64,000 nucleotides of DNA, taken from Gautieria morchelliformis (Eukaryota > Basidiomycota > Agaricomycetes > Gomphales > Gomphaceae). The stretch lies in NCBI GenBank assembly GCA_015179125.1, contig WHVA01000498.1, positions 1 to 64,000 of the forward strand, in the 5' to 3' direction. Below the pieces are notes generated by a model, which was given only the letters and a program-made list of their open reading frames with translations, made no database searches and was not told where the DNA came from. This document shows, piece by piece, positions 43,367-56,404 of this stretch; within the stretch, counting starts at the first letter, position 1; each line of letters starts with the position of its first letter. A program made the position numbers and the translations under genes.

Positions 43367-44442
43367 TGCCCCCCTGACGAAGGCAATCTCCCAGTTAGAA
43401 AAGTCCCATGGTATGCCTATGCCACTCCATCGCTTCGTGGGGCAGTGCTTTTGTTAGGAGGTCTGCAGGCATATCCTTCATGGGTACATATGTCACTTGG
43501 ATTATTTTATGTGCAACCTTTTCCCGTAACCAGAAGAATTGAAGGTCGAGGTGTTTCATACGGCCATGGTGCTCCGGATTCTTCGCTACGGATAGGGCAG
43601 ACTGGTTGTCTATGTATAGGCAGGACGGTTTTTCGATCTTTGAATTGAGTTCGTCGAACAAATTCCGTAGCCACATAATTTCAGTTCCGGCTAGGGTTGC
43701 TGCTACAAACTCTGCTTCCATTGTGGAGAGGGTGACAATGTTTTGTAGCTTGCTGGCCCAACTGATGGCTCCCGTCCTGATTTTTGTAAGGAATCTGGAG
43801 GTTGATCTGCCGTTATCTGGATTCCCCCCGTGGTTGGTGTCTGTCCACGTCTGGAATGACTCAGTCGAGTTGCTGGGGGCGAAGGTGAGTTCGAGATATA
43901 TGGTTCCTTTCAAGTACCGTAGGAGGTGCTTCACGGCGGCCCAATGTACAGGGCCAGGGTTCGAGTTGAATCGAGCGAGACACCCAACGGTGTACGCGAT
44001 GTCGGGGCGAGTTGCTATTGCGAGGTAGTTTAATGCACCGACCGCATTTAGATATGGTGTGTTTCGCATTTCTTCGATCTCTTCTGGGGTCAATGGACCC
44101 ATCGCTGAGCTTAAGTTTAGGCCGGGAGTCATTGGTGTTGAGACTGGGCGACACTCCATCATGTGGAATCGTTCTAGGACATCTTTTATGTATTGTTTCT
44201 GCAATAATTTCAGTGTCCTTTTTGAGCGGTCATAATTTACTTCCACTCCTAGCAGCAATGTCGTTGCTCCTAGGTCCTTCAACTTGAATATCTTGGCAAG
44301 CTCGTTCTTTATTCGGTCAAGATCCTGTTTGGAGTTTGACACTAGAGTTAAGTCATCAACAAAGACAGGGATAACGACTTTTGTGGTATCGCTTGTCCAG
44401 ATGTAAACACTTGGGTCGGACTGGAGGCATCTGAAGCCTATG

Positions 44443-45721
44443 TGTCATGATGCGTTTATTCCTCATAACTCAGGTGCTCTGTCCTGCCATTTCTCACCCC
44501 ATTTCCGTGTTCGTTCCAATCGCCATTGTCATGTTCGGCAACCGATGTTCGCTGATTTGCGCCCGTTACCATCGCCATGCCGTTAAACGCACGACCGACG
44601 GCTTTGGACTAACTTAGCAGTCATTGTTGGGCCTATCACCTCCTCTGCTCGGCCCTCTTCCGATGATGTTCTGACAATCGGATTGTCATGACCTATGTAT
44701 TTCCTGCACCCTGTTACCCCCATTCCCTCGTTCGCTACTCCTCCTCCGTGTTCGCTCGGCTTCGCCCCTCCCTTCGGCCACGCCTCCTCTATGTTCTCTC
44801 CGTTCATCCTTCACCACATTTCGCCGAACCGCTATTCGCTGCTCACACATTTCGCCAACAAGGCACGCCATCAAATACGATCGATACCATTTACCCGGCA
44901 TGATGATTCATCACTAACCCCATCATCTTCTTAAATCCAACCCCTTTGGGTTTTCGTATGGCCAAAGTATGTTCGCGGAGTGTTCCTTCCGTAGGTCATG
45001 TGGGATCGACCCAGTGGACGAAGAGTCCGTGCAGGGTGACATGTATGCGGGTCCCAAGACATGGTTTCGTACATAAGTACCTTCGCCACCTTTACTCTCC
45101 GTCGTTTCATGTTCGCACCCCTCCCTCACTCTATTGTATGTTCATTCCATCTCCTTAGTATCATGACTGCGCACCCCTATCCAACCCTGACTTTTGACAG
45201 CCTCTTTCCTATTTGCTGATACCTTACGAGCATTCGATATAAGTAGTTTCCATTCGCATGTATATTCCCCAGTTCAATTATCATACATCATCCATCTTGT
45301 GCAAACTTGACCTCACTGTGATCATCGTCTTAAGCCTTCTCTTTGGTGACTTCTATCTTCGACCAGCAGAGGACTTAGGCATCACTGGTGAGTTCTAATA
45401 CTTCATCTTCGTTACCTTAGCCTTCGAACCCTTTTCTGTGCTGTTGGCGAAGGGCTCCGAAGGAGCACCTTCGCCAGCGAAGGGATTGTTGAGACTTAGA
45501 CAGCCCTTCCGTGAGACCTTGCACGTTACATCATCAAGAATCACGGGCTATTTTGCTATGACTATAGATAGGGTGAGCCCCGTTTAGGCAAAACCCTCTT
45601 ACCTTGTGAACATTCATTGGTTCACCTATTCGCCGAACAGTATACTTATTCACACAAGTTATTCGGGCATTCGCTGTGTTCACTAATACACGATATTAAC
45701 GCTTGAAAACCAATCTTGACA
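44443..45721 (+). mobile_element. Solo LTR-G in copia B RT
   Basis: 1279 bp, TGTCATGATG ... CTTGACA, exact duplication CTATG (44438-44442 and 45722-45726). Contains the hairpin GGCGAAGG ... CCTTCGCC around 45448. Confidence 0.95.
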
Positions 45722-47463
45722 CTATGCTTTCTAGTGCTGCTCCTAGTCGCTCGTACCATAATCTTCCGCTCTGCTTGAGGCCATAGAGTCCTTTCTTTAA
45801 TTTGCATACCCAGTCCTTTCCTCCCTGATGGTATCCCGTTGGCTGTTCCATGTATATGTTGGCATCGTCACCCAGTACTCCATTGAGGTAAGCATTCGAG
45901 ATGTCTATTGATTCAATGTGCGCTCCTTGAATCGCTCCTTGGGCCAGTATAGCGCGCAAGGCGGCCCACCTCCCTGTGGGGGCGAAGACTTCATCGTAGT
46001 CGATGCCTGGCCGTTGGGTATACCCTTTCGCTACTAGGCGACTCTTGTACTTGTCCAGGGAACCGTCCGAGTGGAGCTTGATCCGGAACACCCATCTCGA
46101 TCCGATAGCCTTTTCTCCTGGTGGTAGCCTGACTATTTCCCATGTTCCATTGTTTAAAAGTGCTTGAATTTCTGCATCTGTTGATTCTTTCCAGAGTTGG
46201 TTATCAGACCATCACATCGCTTCTGCAAAGGTGCTCGGGACTCTGTCATCCTTGATTGTTGCATTCAAAGCTATCTCAATTGTGTCTGGCGAAGGCATGT
46301 TTATGCTGGTGATAATTTGTTTATTATTGACAAATTCCAGGGCCTCAATGATGGATGCGATTGTTGCTGCGCCCCTGTCGGGGTCCGAATTGTGGTCTGG
46401 CAGTGGGCGTGGCCTGAGGAACAGATCATGGAGGTGGCGGTAGTTGACTCAGGTTGTATTTCTGCTTGAACGGCGGGGTTCATTGGCAGGTAAGGGTGGC
46501 AGGTCGGGGATTGGTGGGATGGGGGGGGGGCTGGAATGGGTCAGGGATGGGTTGGTGTTCCTGATCGTTGTTGTGTGGATCAGGGTCAGGGTTTTGGTTC
46601 TGAGGATCTTGTCCGATGGCTGGTGGAACGGCAGCTTCTCTCAGAAGTGGGGGCACTGGTAAGAGTGGTTCTTGGTTGGTAGAGTTTGGAGCGGATAGTC
46701 CTGGGAATTCAGTCTCATTGAAGATTACATCACGAGAAATGATGGTGCGTTTCGTGGTGGGGTCAAAACAGCGCCAGCCTTTGTAACCAGTTTCGAAACC
46801 GAGGTAAATGCATTTTCAGGTCCTAGATTGCAGTCCAGTCCGGTCTGCTTTTTGTACATGGATGTAAGCCATGCATCCAAAGGTTCGAAGCATTCCTAGA
46901 TCTGGTTTTTGGCCGTGCCAGGCTTCATATGGCGTCATGTTCAGGAGTGCAGAGGTTGGGGTGGCATTGACGATGCACACTAGTAGTTTCAGGGCATCCC
47001 CCCACATTGCTGCTGGAAGGTGAGCTTGTTGTAGTAATGCGATCGACCCTTCGATGAGAGTGCGGTTGGTGCGCTCTGAGATCCTGTTCTGCTGTGGTGT
47101 GCCTTTTGTGGTACGTTCATGGATTATACCTCGCCGTTTGAAGTGCTCATCCCATTTTTGGCCTACATACTCCCCACCTTTGTCATCTCTGAATTTTCTT
47201 ATTCTCAAGCCGGTTTGGTTTTCGGCAAAAGCCTCATAGGCACGGTACGCATCGAAGACTTTGTCTTTCGTTCTCAGAAGATACACGCATCTGTATCTTG
47301 TGTGGTCATCCGTGAATGTTATCCAGTAGCGGTGTCCGGTTGCTGTACGGACTGGTAGTGGACCGTGTACATCTGATACAACAAGGTCAAGCGGCTTTGA
47401 GGCGCAGCTATCGGTCCTTTTTGGAAAAGGCTCGCAATGTTGCTTCGCGGTGATGCATGGCTC

Positions 47464-48496
47464 TGTCATGACCGGTTTATTTCTCCTACCGCGTTACTTT
47501 CATGTTCCCCCTCGTCACTCCCTAGCATCTTCGTCAGAGTTCGCTGCACCCACCGACCACTCCTCCTCTACATCCACTCTACTCGTCGTTCGCTCCATCC
47601 TGCGAACCGCTATTCGCTGCTCACGCATTTCGCCAGCAGGCACGCCATCAAATATGATCGATACCAGTCACCCGGCATGATGGTTCATCATTAACCCCAT
47701 CATCTTCTTAATCCAACCCCATTGGGTGTTCGTATGGCCAAGGTGTGTTCGCAGGGCGTTCCTTCTATAGGTCGTGCAGGATCAACCTGGTAAACGAAGA
47801 GTCCGTGCAGGGTGGCATGTATGCGGGTCCCAAGACATGGTTTTGTCCATAAGTGCTTTCGCCCCCTTTACTCTCCATCGTTTCATGTTCGCATTCTTCC
47901 CTCACTCTATTGTATGTTTATTCCATCTCCTTAGTATCATGACTGCACACCCCGATCCGGTCCTAACTCACGACGGCCTCTTTCCTATTCACTAATACCG
48001 TGCGAGCATTCGATATAAGTAGTTTACATTCGCATGTATATTCCCCAGTTCAATTATCATACGTCGTCCATCTTGTGCAAACTTGACCTCACTGTGATTA
48101 TCGTCTTGAGCCCTTCCTTGAAGATTTCTATCTTCGACCAGCCAAGTACTTAGGCATCACTGGTGAGTTCTCATACTTCATCTTTGTTACCTTAGCCTTC
48201 GAACTACTCTCTGCGCTGTTGGCGAAGGGCTCCTAAGGAGTACCTTCGCCAGCAAAGGGACCGTCGAAACTTAGACAGCCCTTCCACAGTATCTTGCACA
48301 TTGCATCGTCAAGTACTGCGAGCTGTTTCGCTACGACTGTAGACAGGGTGAGCCCCGTTCGGCCAACCCCTTTTGTTTCGTGAAACGTCCATCGGTTCAC
48401 TTATTCGCCGAACGGCATACTTATTCGCACAAGTTATTCGGGCATTCGCTGTGTTCACTAATACACGATATTAACACCTAAAAACCAATCTTGACA
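47464..48496 (+). mobile_element. Solo LTR-G in copia B integrase
   Basis: 1033 bp with the exact duplication GGCTC (47459-47463 and 48497-48501); shorter than the 44443 copy through deletions in its first third. Confidence 0.95.
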
Positions 48497-49935
48497 GGCT
48501 CGCAGATAGCTGGGATACTCTCCTTTGAATTTATTTGAATCCCGTGAACCATGTTGTTCTCTAACAGTTTTTCCAGACGCGCTGATCCAATGTGTGCTAG
48601 GCATTGGTGCCATAGGGAGCGATCTCCTAGACGTGATGAGGCAATGAGGGTCTGCTCAGAGTTGGGTATGGTGTTTCCAACTAGGTAACCTGTGCCGTTC
48701 CGTACTGCAGCGTAAAAACGCAAGTTCCCTCCTTGGAAGAGCGAGATGCGATCCCTTACAATACTGACTGTGAAGTCATGATGCATGGTGAGGTGAAGAA
48801 CAGCAAGTAGATTGTTTTGGAGAGAGGGTACGTGTAAGACTTTTGAGAGGATAACATTTTGTGCCACCTTCCCATTTATTATGGGTGCAAATAATACTCG
48901 ACCCTTTTCCGCTGAGTATACCACCTCATTTGTTGCTAATCGAATTGGTACATGATAAGGTTCGTAGTCATGGAACCAATGGCGATGCAGCGTCATATGG
49001 CTAGTGGCGCCTGTATCTGTGTTCCAATGTAAGTCAGCGTTGTTGCTGGTGGACGATGAGGGTAGGGGCCGCAGACTTGCGTTTCTGGCGAGTTCTTGTG
49101 TTACCGGATCGGGTGTGCTCTCCTTTGCTTGATTTGTGTGCCTGTCGTCCTGTCTCTGTCGCGCAGGACGGAGTTCTGGGTGGACAATCCAGCACTGCTC
49201 CGCAGAGTGGCCTCGCCTCTTGCATGCTGTGCATGTCTGGATGGTAGTCCTCTTCCCTCTAGTTATAGCGAGTGCTGCTCCTGCTGACACTAAATTCGCC
49301 TGGCGTTTCATGTCTTCATTCCGGAAGGCTGTGGAGACTGTGGTACGATCAAGTGTGCCGATTAGGAGTAGTGATGATGTAAATGCGCCGTACTCGGTTT
49401 GATCGAGTCCTGCAATGGCCACATGTATTCCGATTTCATCGACGATGTTCTGCACGGTGAGGGCACTAGGTGCTAGGGCTACTAGGTCGCTTGTAGCGGT
49501 GTTTACGCGTGTGATATAGTCGGCGAGGGTCTCAGTGTCTTCTTTTCATATATTCAGCAGCTTTTGCATTGCGTGGAAACAGCTATTTGCCACTTGTGAT
49601 CGGTGGGCCGCTCTCAATCTTTTCCATATCTTGATAGGGTCGTCCATCGCGCCCTCGATATGGACATACTGCGTGGGTGATAGGGATTTCAGTAGAATAC
49701 CGGCTGCTTCTTCCCTTTTTAGCAGCCATTTTTCTATCTGTCCCACGTCAGTTGGCTTCCTCGATTCTTCGGTGACGATTCGCCACCTGTTGACGGTCAT
49801 TAGCTTCCCTTGCATCGCAACTATCCATCTGTTGTAGTTGGTGCTTGTAAGCTTTATGCCCTTCGCGCGGTTTTTGGTCTCTGAGTCCAACATGGTGAGT
49901 GAAGTTCTTTTCCTTCGATTAAGGCACAGGGCCCA

Positions 49936-51005
49936 TGTTGTGACAAACGCAATTATTTCACTTCAAATCATTTATATATAAAAAGAAACTAATAAAGAAA
50001 GAAAAGAAAATCAAAAGAAAAATCAAAAGAAACAGAAATTATACTCATGATAGACGTTGGTGCAGACGACGATCACACGAAATTTATGTCATGCTATATT
50101 ACTCATAGATCGGGTGATATACAGGAGTTCGAGCATCGACCATGTGCGGTCGATCAGGGACAGCGCACCTATCGAGTGATGGCATCGGCCATGACGTCGA
50201 CAGGCGCCAGGCCATAGGTACCGAGGGGTGCGGGCACCAAATGCCGCAGAGAATAATAGACTGCGCAGGGGTACAGGGTGCTGTGGAGCGACCTGAGAAA
50301 GTCATCTGCAGCATACATACTAAATCAGCTGCCCCACAAGAAGGGCACAGAGACAGCGGCCCCATCTCCAAGCCCAGCATATATGCTGGGCAGGGTAAAC
50401 TCAGATCCATTTTCTATTTGAAACCCATGACACGTCTGACTGATTACTATCTTAACATCATGTGGACAGGGGCTTTGTATACTAGGTACAGATCTCTATT
50501 CCAAGCCCCAGACAATTCTAACACCATCCCCATCACCCCATGACTTCATGACTATAAATTAGTCACCCCTTAGTTACAAAGTAGTTTTTCGACCCATCCA
50601 TCCAATATCTTGAACACTAGTAGTTACTATCAATATAGTATAAATAGCTAGTACAAATGTATGAACGAAATCATCCAGAATCGATTATTCTGCCTCCTGA
50701 AATTGCTGTAGTCTTGTTTGATAGCTACAAAGCTCAGATCTTGATAGTTTATTCCAAATCTTCATTGAGAGTCTACTATCACTGTTTACTCTATACTACC
50801 TTAAAAGTGAACACTTTTGATTTGACTATCCCTTGGATCGACACCACTTTTCTGTCAATGCGGTCACGTGACCCTCATTCATCAGTGCTGGACGCGCCTC
50901 GAAGGGCTTAGTCAGCACATAGAAGAGAGGCGAACACAGTGGTTTCAATCACTGAGCAATAGATTTCACTTATTAAAAGGCACTAATTGATATCTTAATC
51001 TAAAA
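49936..51005 (+). mobile_element. Solo LTR-C inside the copia B primer-binding site
   Basis: 1070 bp with the exact duplication GCCCA (49931-49935 and 51006-51010). Ends TGTTGTGACAA and TTAATCTAAAA, the same as the copy at 7171-8236. The insertion lies inside the sequence that, read on the minus strand, is GGTTATGGGC before it and TGGGCCCTG after it, which together form the tRNA-Met primer site. Confidence 0.88.
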
Positions 51006-51015
51006 GCCCATAACC

Positions 51016-51116
51016 TGTTAGAACTGAGTTTGAAGATGGAACCAATGAGTAAGGTTCATCTTCGAACTCAGCCACTATGTAGCTACTGGGAGCTGACTAA
51101 TCGACAGATAATGACA
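51016..51116 (-). mobile_element. 5' LTR of copia B (101 bp)
   Basis: Same ends and hairpin as the 91-bp partner; the extra 10 bp lie between two AGCT copies (near 51088). Confidence 0.88.
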
Positions 51117-51121
51117 TGTTT

Positions 51122-52904
51122 GAGGTTGACGAGCATATACTTATTGGTTACCTACTTGAGTATAGACGGACCCTCACGCGCATTGAACCAGATAACGACT
51201 AAGTCAGTTATTAGTCATGTATTCAAACGTGATAAGGTGACTTCACCTCGTCGGGTAGTTCAGCTGCATGCAGGGATATGGATCTGAGTGCGGCAGTGCA
51301 GGAGCACAACTGTAAGTGTGATTGTTATGGTGACAGGCATACTGAGATGTACTTACGATAGAAAGATTGTCTGACAGTCATGAGAGGAATCACCGAGTCG
51401 AACACCGGTCACATGACAATCGCAACTTCCTCAAAGGGGTCGATCCTTGAAAATATCTAGCAGACGCAGGGGTGGTTCTATCACCACAGTGTCCAGTTCG
51501 GACAAGTGGAAATTACTTGCCAAGACCAAAGTGGCCCATCTCACTTCTGATGAAAAAATGCTGAAAGATGAGCTTCAGGTCAGCTCCATGAACCATAATC
51601 ATGGCGTATACAATCTCATGTCTCACAGAACATCGTACAAAGAATTTTCCAAGAATTCACAGGTATACAAATCAGCAGGAAGAAAAACACAGACCAAGAG
51701 TGGCTGCTACACCCACATAGACGTGGTGCTTCTCTGAGACGTAATCAGAGTGGTGAAGCGCTGTTAACACCTAATTTTACTGGGGACGTACAACATGAGC
51801 ATAACTGCCTGATCCTGGACAAAACTGCAGATTTAGCAGTCGCTGAGATCAACGTGAGTCATGTGTACACATGGTCTTGGACTGTGTAATGATGCGCATA
51901 TAGTCAACAGACCAAGTCCGAGAAACATGATGACATGGCACTTACAGGGGCTCAAGTACCACCTCATGCACGGCGTGTGCGGCTTTGCGCCGCGCGACTC
52001 TGTGGTAGAGGCGCTGAGGAGGGTGAGTGGGAGCATGTGGAAAGGCGGTGGATGTGTGCAGTGGACGGGGACATCGATGGGGGAGAGCGGGAGGGGCGGG
52101 GAGGAGAAGAAATGCTGTGAGAGGTGGTATAAGATTTTAATGGACTGCACAAGTGGAAATTCAATGGCCTGCAACCACAACTGCTTCCCACACAAGCAGC
52201 GGCAGCCTGCAGCCCCTGTGCTGTCCACGCTATCACCACGGGCACATGCACCTGAACCCGGACCCGGCGGCACACACGCACATGGCCTGCACATCCACGC
52301 GCCCGCGCCATTCCCTGTGCCGTCACCACTCTTGCCATTCCCCCATGCACCGTGGTTTGTGACGTGTGGTGTGTGTGGTGTGCAGACACTGCAGGGCATG
52401 AAAAGCGAAAAGCAGACATGTCCATGGCCATGATGTGCCCACCCAGTGCTACTGGCCCACACGGGGTGAAAGCATCACAGTCATGGTGGTGGTGGTGAGA
52501 GAGGAAGAATGAGTGTACTCTAATTACATAAGGTCAGGATCCAAAAGGACTTTAGAGAATTCTACTAGTACTAGTAGTGACTAATATATTGTTAAGTAAT
52601 GTTATTCCGCTGAATTTACCACGTTTGCACAGAAAATTCAGAATACGCGTAAATGTGGAATCAAACCGGCTGGCAGCAGTGGATCCAGGATAGTGCTCGG
52701 ATACTTCCTCCATTAGCGCTTGGTCGTTTCGCACAGGCCATTGTGCAGGCCATTCCGGCAGCCGCCTCTGCATAAAGTTCGCATGTGGGTGATGGATGCT
52801 TGACCAATGAATGATGCACAGAGGATTTACCGCTGTTATATACTGTATATCCTTTCTGTGCTGTCTTTCTTTATACAAGGCTTAAGAGTAGTCTCAAAAT
52901 CATT
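51122..52904. other. No convincing gene
   Basis: A 190-codon plus-strand frame at 51861-52433 overlaps an equally long minus-strand frame in a G/C-rich, CA-rich stretch; neither resembles a known protein. No repeats with clear ends were found. Confidence 0.4.
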
Positions 52905-54780
52905 GCCACACACTAGAAATAATGAGCATGATGTGTGTCAGGCTGTGAGTGTGCTAGAAATAATCAACATGATGTGTGTCAGCTAGTGCGCTTGAAATAA
53001 TCGACATGATGCACGTCAGCCATGAGCTTGAAATAATTGACATGATGTGTGGGCCTGAAATATTTGACATGATGCGTAGGTGCACTTGAAATAATTGGCA
53101 TGATGCACGTCAGCTGTGAGCTTGAAATAATTGACATGTCAGCTGTGAGCTTGGAATAGTTGACATGATGCGAGGGCCTGGAATAGTCGACTTGATGCGT
53201 GCAGCCCTGAGCATGCTTGAAATAATCCACATGATGTGTGTCAGGCCGTGAGCACACTTGACATAATCAACATGATATGTTGTTATGTTTGGGTCAGAAA
53301 GGACAGTGGCTTCAATGTATGTGTTGCACCCCCAATGAACTATCATCCTAAGTATTTCAGAATGGAAGTCAGAAGTCAGAAGCGACAGAGGTAGAGAAGG
53401 GTTCAAGAATCGTTCTAAGTCAAGAGTCAGAAATCGAGTTGGAGGTCAGAGGAAGTACTCGCTGTGCTAAGAACAGGAGATGATGCAAGGGAGTCAAGTA
53501 TCGAAGTTGATTATCTGATTGCAGAATAAAGCGCATACATGAGTGGGTTTTATACAAAGAGCTGGAGCAACATGTAATGTAACGTAAGTTGTACTTAAGA
53601 CTCAACCCAAAGGCCAAGCTGAGGTTTGGGAACAGAGGGCTTTGCTTCAACTAATTTTGGGAAGCAGGCTTGGGAAAAGATTCAGCTTCAAGCCAAGGTT
53701 TGGGAAACAAGATTAGACTGAGGGGAAGATAATATGAGAATCTAAGTCAATATCAGGACTGAGGATTTAGCATACATGACAGGGGGTTTATATACTAATT
53801 GCAAGGAGCGGAAAGAGGGCATCAATGCCCGCATCAAGCAGATAAGAATGATAAGGGGACCATCATCAGGAATGGAACAGGACTATGTAGGAAAGGAAGT
53901 CAGGGTGAATGATGAACCAAAGGAAACCCAAGTTAAGCCAAGAAGGGTTCCCGAGCAAGGTCCAAGGCCGAGGCCTCAGGTCCAGACTCAGGAACAGGTC
54001 TTAACAGCATGTTCCAATGAAAGTGGAAGTCAGATAAGACATACGGGGTAAGTATCTAATCTTGAACAAAGAACTACAGGGTTGCAGGGTAGAGTCAAGT
54101 ACAATAGGCAAAATAACAAGGGGAACGGAACATCTACTTGACAAACGGAACAATGAGGCTCCTGATGCTTCAGACATAGGGTCTTGCTGTGCTGTGAGTC
54201 GAGTTTGAAGGGTCTGTATAATAGAGTCAAATGGGGAACAGATATAACAAGGAGGGGAACATTGGAGTTATCAGAATCTTGGAAAGGAAGCAGAACTGAG
54301 TATCCGAAGGTGGGATTGGCATGGTTGTAACATACATATCAACTGTGAGCTTGAAATAATTGAATGCATGTCAGGCTGTGAGAATGATTGAAATAAGTGA
54401 CATGATGTGTGTTGGGGCATGAGCCCAAAATAGGACTTGATGATGTGTGTTAGCAGTGAGCACACTTGAAATAATCAACATGATGCATGAGCCCAAAATA
54501 GTTGACTCAATGTGTGTCAGGTGTGAGCACGCTTGAAATAATTGACATGATGTGTGTCAGCCATGAGCCTGAAATAGTCGGCATGATGTGTGTCAGCCAT
54601 GAGCCCAAAATAGTCAACATGATAGGTGTCGGCCATGAGTGCACTTGAAATAATCAACATGAGTGTCAGCCATGAGCCTGCAATAGTTATGCTGGTGCAT
54701 GCCAGGCTTGAGCACAAATAGTAGACCTGCTGCATATCAGGCATGAACATGCTAGAAATAGTGGACATGATGCTTTGACC
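52905..54780. repeat. Minisatellite of ~38-bp degenerate units, split by an insertion
   Basis: Units of the type TTGAAATAATCGACATGATG then TGTGTCAGCCATGAGC recur at 52905-53280 and again at 54333-54780, with variable unit length. The block between them is an LTR-H-like insertion. No coding potential. Confidence 0.8.
53281..54332 (-). mobile_element. Diverged solo LTR-H relative inside the minisatellite
   Basis: TGTTATGTTTGGG ... GGTTGTAACA. It shares with LTR-H the ordered blocks CCCCCAATGAACTATC, CTGTGCTAAGAACAGGAGAT, GATTATCTGATTGCAGAATA and TTTTATACAAAGAGCTG, but is longer and diverged. Flanks TATGT and TACAT are not an exact duplication. Confidence 0.6.
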
Positions 54781-55488
54781 TACACTCACATGCTGAAACA
54801 TTGAGAACTTGTACCCCAGTCTTGTTATTCTTACATTCCAGAGAATCCATATACCAGCTCCAATGAGTAAATAGCTTCTGCTAGTTGTATTATTCTTGGA
54901 TTGATTGTAGAGATGATATGCAAGTGAATATACTTTTGACTCAATTAGCCTTGGCATATATATCTTTTATAGTAAGTACTGCAAAAAGCAAGGGGATAAA
55001 AAAACTATACAAAGTCACTGCAACAGGCATCCGGAACACACACAAAAAATATCAGAGTCTCTATGAAGCTGCCAGCCCAGAGTTTACTGGATAAGTAGCC
55101 ATAAGTGCGCATAAGCATAGGCGCAGCTTAAATTTACCGCCAAAATTTACCGGTAAATTTTCAGCTTGGGAGAGGTAATAGAGGCCTCATGCGCAGATAT
55201 TTCTGATTAAATATATTTGATATACAGCTTAGATGGTCTCTACAATATATTAGAATATTTCATCGAGACCTGAGCGAGCTACTCGTCGTTCATTCTGTTG
55301 CGCTAGATGCCACATGGTAAAACTCCGCCGTAGCTAATGTCACACTGTTGGAAATATATGCGTGTACTTGCACCCAGACAAACTTTGTGCAGATCAAATA
55401 ATTTACACTACCAGCAACTAATAACTATTTAGCCAGCAAATCAGGGCCCAGAGACTCGTTCAAGCAAAACATGCAATCAGATATTAAT
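54781..55488. other. AT-rich spacer
   Basis: Short unsupported frames only; near 55125-55165 there is a small cluster of AAATTTACCG repeats. Nothing else recognised. Confidence 0.4.
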
Positions 55489-55655
55489 TAGTGATGTGCT
55501 GGGCTCGGGCTCAAGCCTGAAGCCCGCATTGAGCCCACCAAATGGGCTGGGCTTCTAACTTGCGGAAGCCCAGGCTTTACTGGATATATATAGTGCATCT
55601 TTGCCTGGATTCGGATGGTGAACTGTATATACATGAAACAAGGTTATTGCCCTCG

Positions 55656-56404
55656 CGTTACGTATTGAGATTTCCGCTAAGTCGGAACTGGAAAGGACAG
55701 CGGCTTCAACTTATAGGTTGCGCCCCTGTTACGTATCAAGATTTCCACTAAGTCGGAACTGGAAAGGACAGTGGCTTCAACTTGTAGGTTGCGCCCCCAA
55801 TGAACTATCGTCCTAGGTATTTCGGAAATGAGTCGGAAGTCGGAAAGTACTGAACCAAAGGTTTGGTCGGAACTTGAGTCGGAACTGAGGCAGAAGGTGG
55901 AGAGAGACTGAGATCTTGCTAGACTCGCTGTGCTAAGAACAGGAGATGGAGCGAAGGAAATCAAGTATCGAAGGCGATTATCTGATTGCAGAATAAGAGA
56001 CATACATGACAGGCTTTTATACAAAGAGCTGAGACAACAGGTAATGATATGGTACTAAGCAAATTCCGGGGGAAGCGGAAGTCGAGTAGACAATGCATGG
56101 GAACTAACTATTGGGAACAATGGGACTACAAGGAGGGTTCAGGGTAAGGTAGAACAATGGCAAAGAACAAGGGGTCGGAAAAACATATCTGACAACGAAA
56201 CACAAGGAGGACCGGATATATGGTCTTGATGAACGGTGAGGTGGGTCCGGTGGGTCCGAGTAATATAGTCGAAAGAACAAGGGAAATGTACAAGGGGCGA
56301 AATGTCGGAAATATCGGAGGGGCAGAATGTGTTGCGGAAATATCGTAGGGGCGGAAGGTATTGCGGAACTGAGGGTCGGAAGTCGGAAATTAGCGGTCGT
56401 AACA
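55656..56404 (-). mobile_element. Solo LTR-H in the hAT element
   Basis: 749 bp with the exact duplication CCTCG (55651-55655 and 56405-56409). The first base pair of the end is changed (CGTTACG for TGTTACG). Its first 71 bp are tandemly repeated (55656-55726, then again from 55727), with several differences between the two units. Confidence 0.92.

Larger units (their letters stand above)
43395..49893 (-). pseudogene. Copia B Gag-Pol polyprotein, interrupted
   Basis: Sense order from 49893: gag (MLDSETKNRAKGIKLTSTNYNRW), TGA at 49548-49546 fitting CGA to TGA, knuckle CTACKRRGHSAEQC, protease WNTDTGATSHMT, pre-integrase HQCLAHIGS, integrase (SDVHGPLP, FTDDHTRY, TPQQNRISERTNR), a degenerate linker 46100-46815 with stops, RT (RLVAKGYTQRPGIDYDE, GLKQSGRLW, VFVDDLTL) and RNase H (TDTNHGGNP, YIDNQSALS). 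Excising either LTR-G with one target copy restores a continuous frame. Nonfunctional. Confidence 0.9.
43276..51116 (-). mobile_element. Copia family B element with very short LTRs
   Basis: LTRs of 91 bp (43276-43366) and 101 bp (51016-51116), exact target duplication TGTTT (43271-43275 and 51117-51121), polypurine tract GTCAGGGGGGCA on the sense strand. Three solo LTRs have inserted into it (44443-45721, 47464-48496, 49936-51005), each with its own target duplication; without them it would be about 4.4 kb. Confidence 0.93.

Noticed and set aside
44443..48496. Spliced-copy (H-intron-m) structure in LTR-G, LTR-H and LTR-C
   Set aside because: LTR-G has GTGAGT...TTAG-like stretches and a GGCGAAGG hairpin, but no second joined copy was found; nothing comparable in H or C.
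51861..52433. 190-codon ORF with a similar-sized antisense ORF
   Set aside because: Composition is biased (His, Pro, Gly), no start or splice context, and both strands are equally open.
52905..54780. CRISPR-like array
   Set aside because: Units are degenerate, spacers are not unique, and the genome is eukaryotic; it is a minisatellite.
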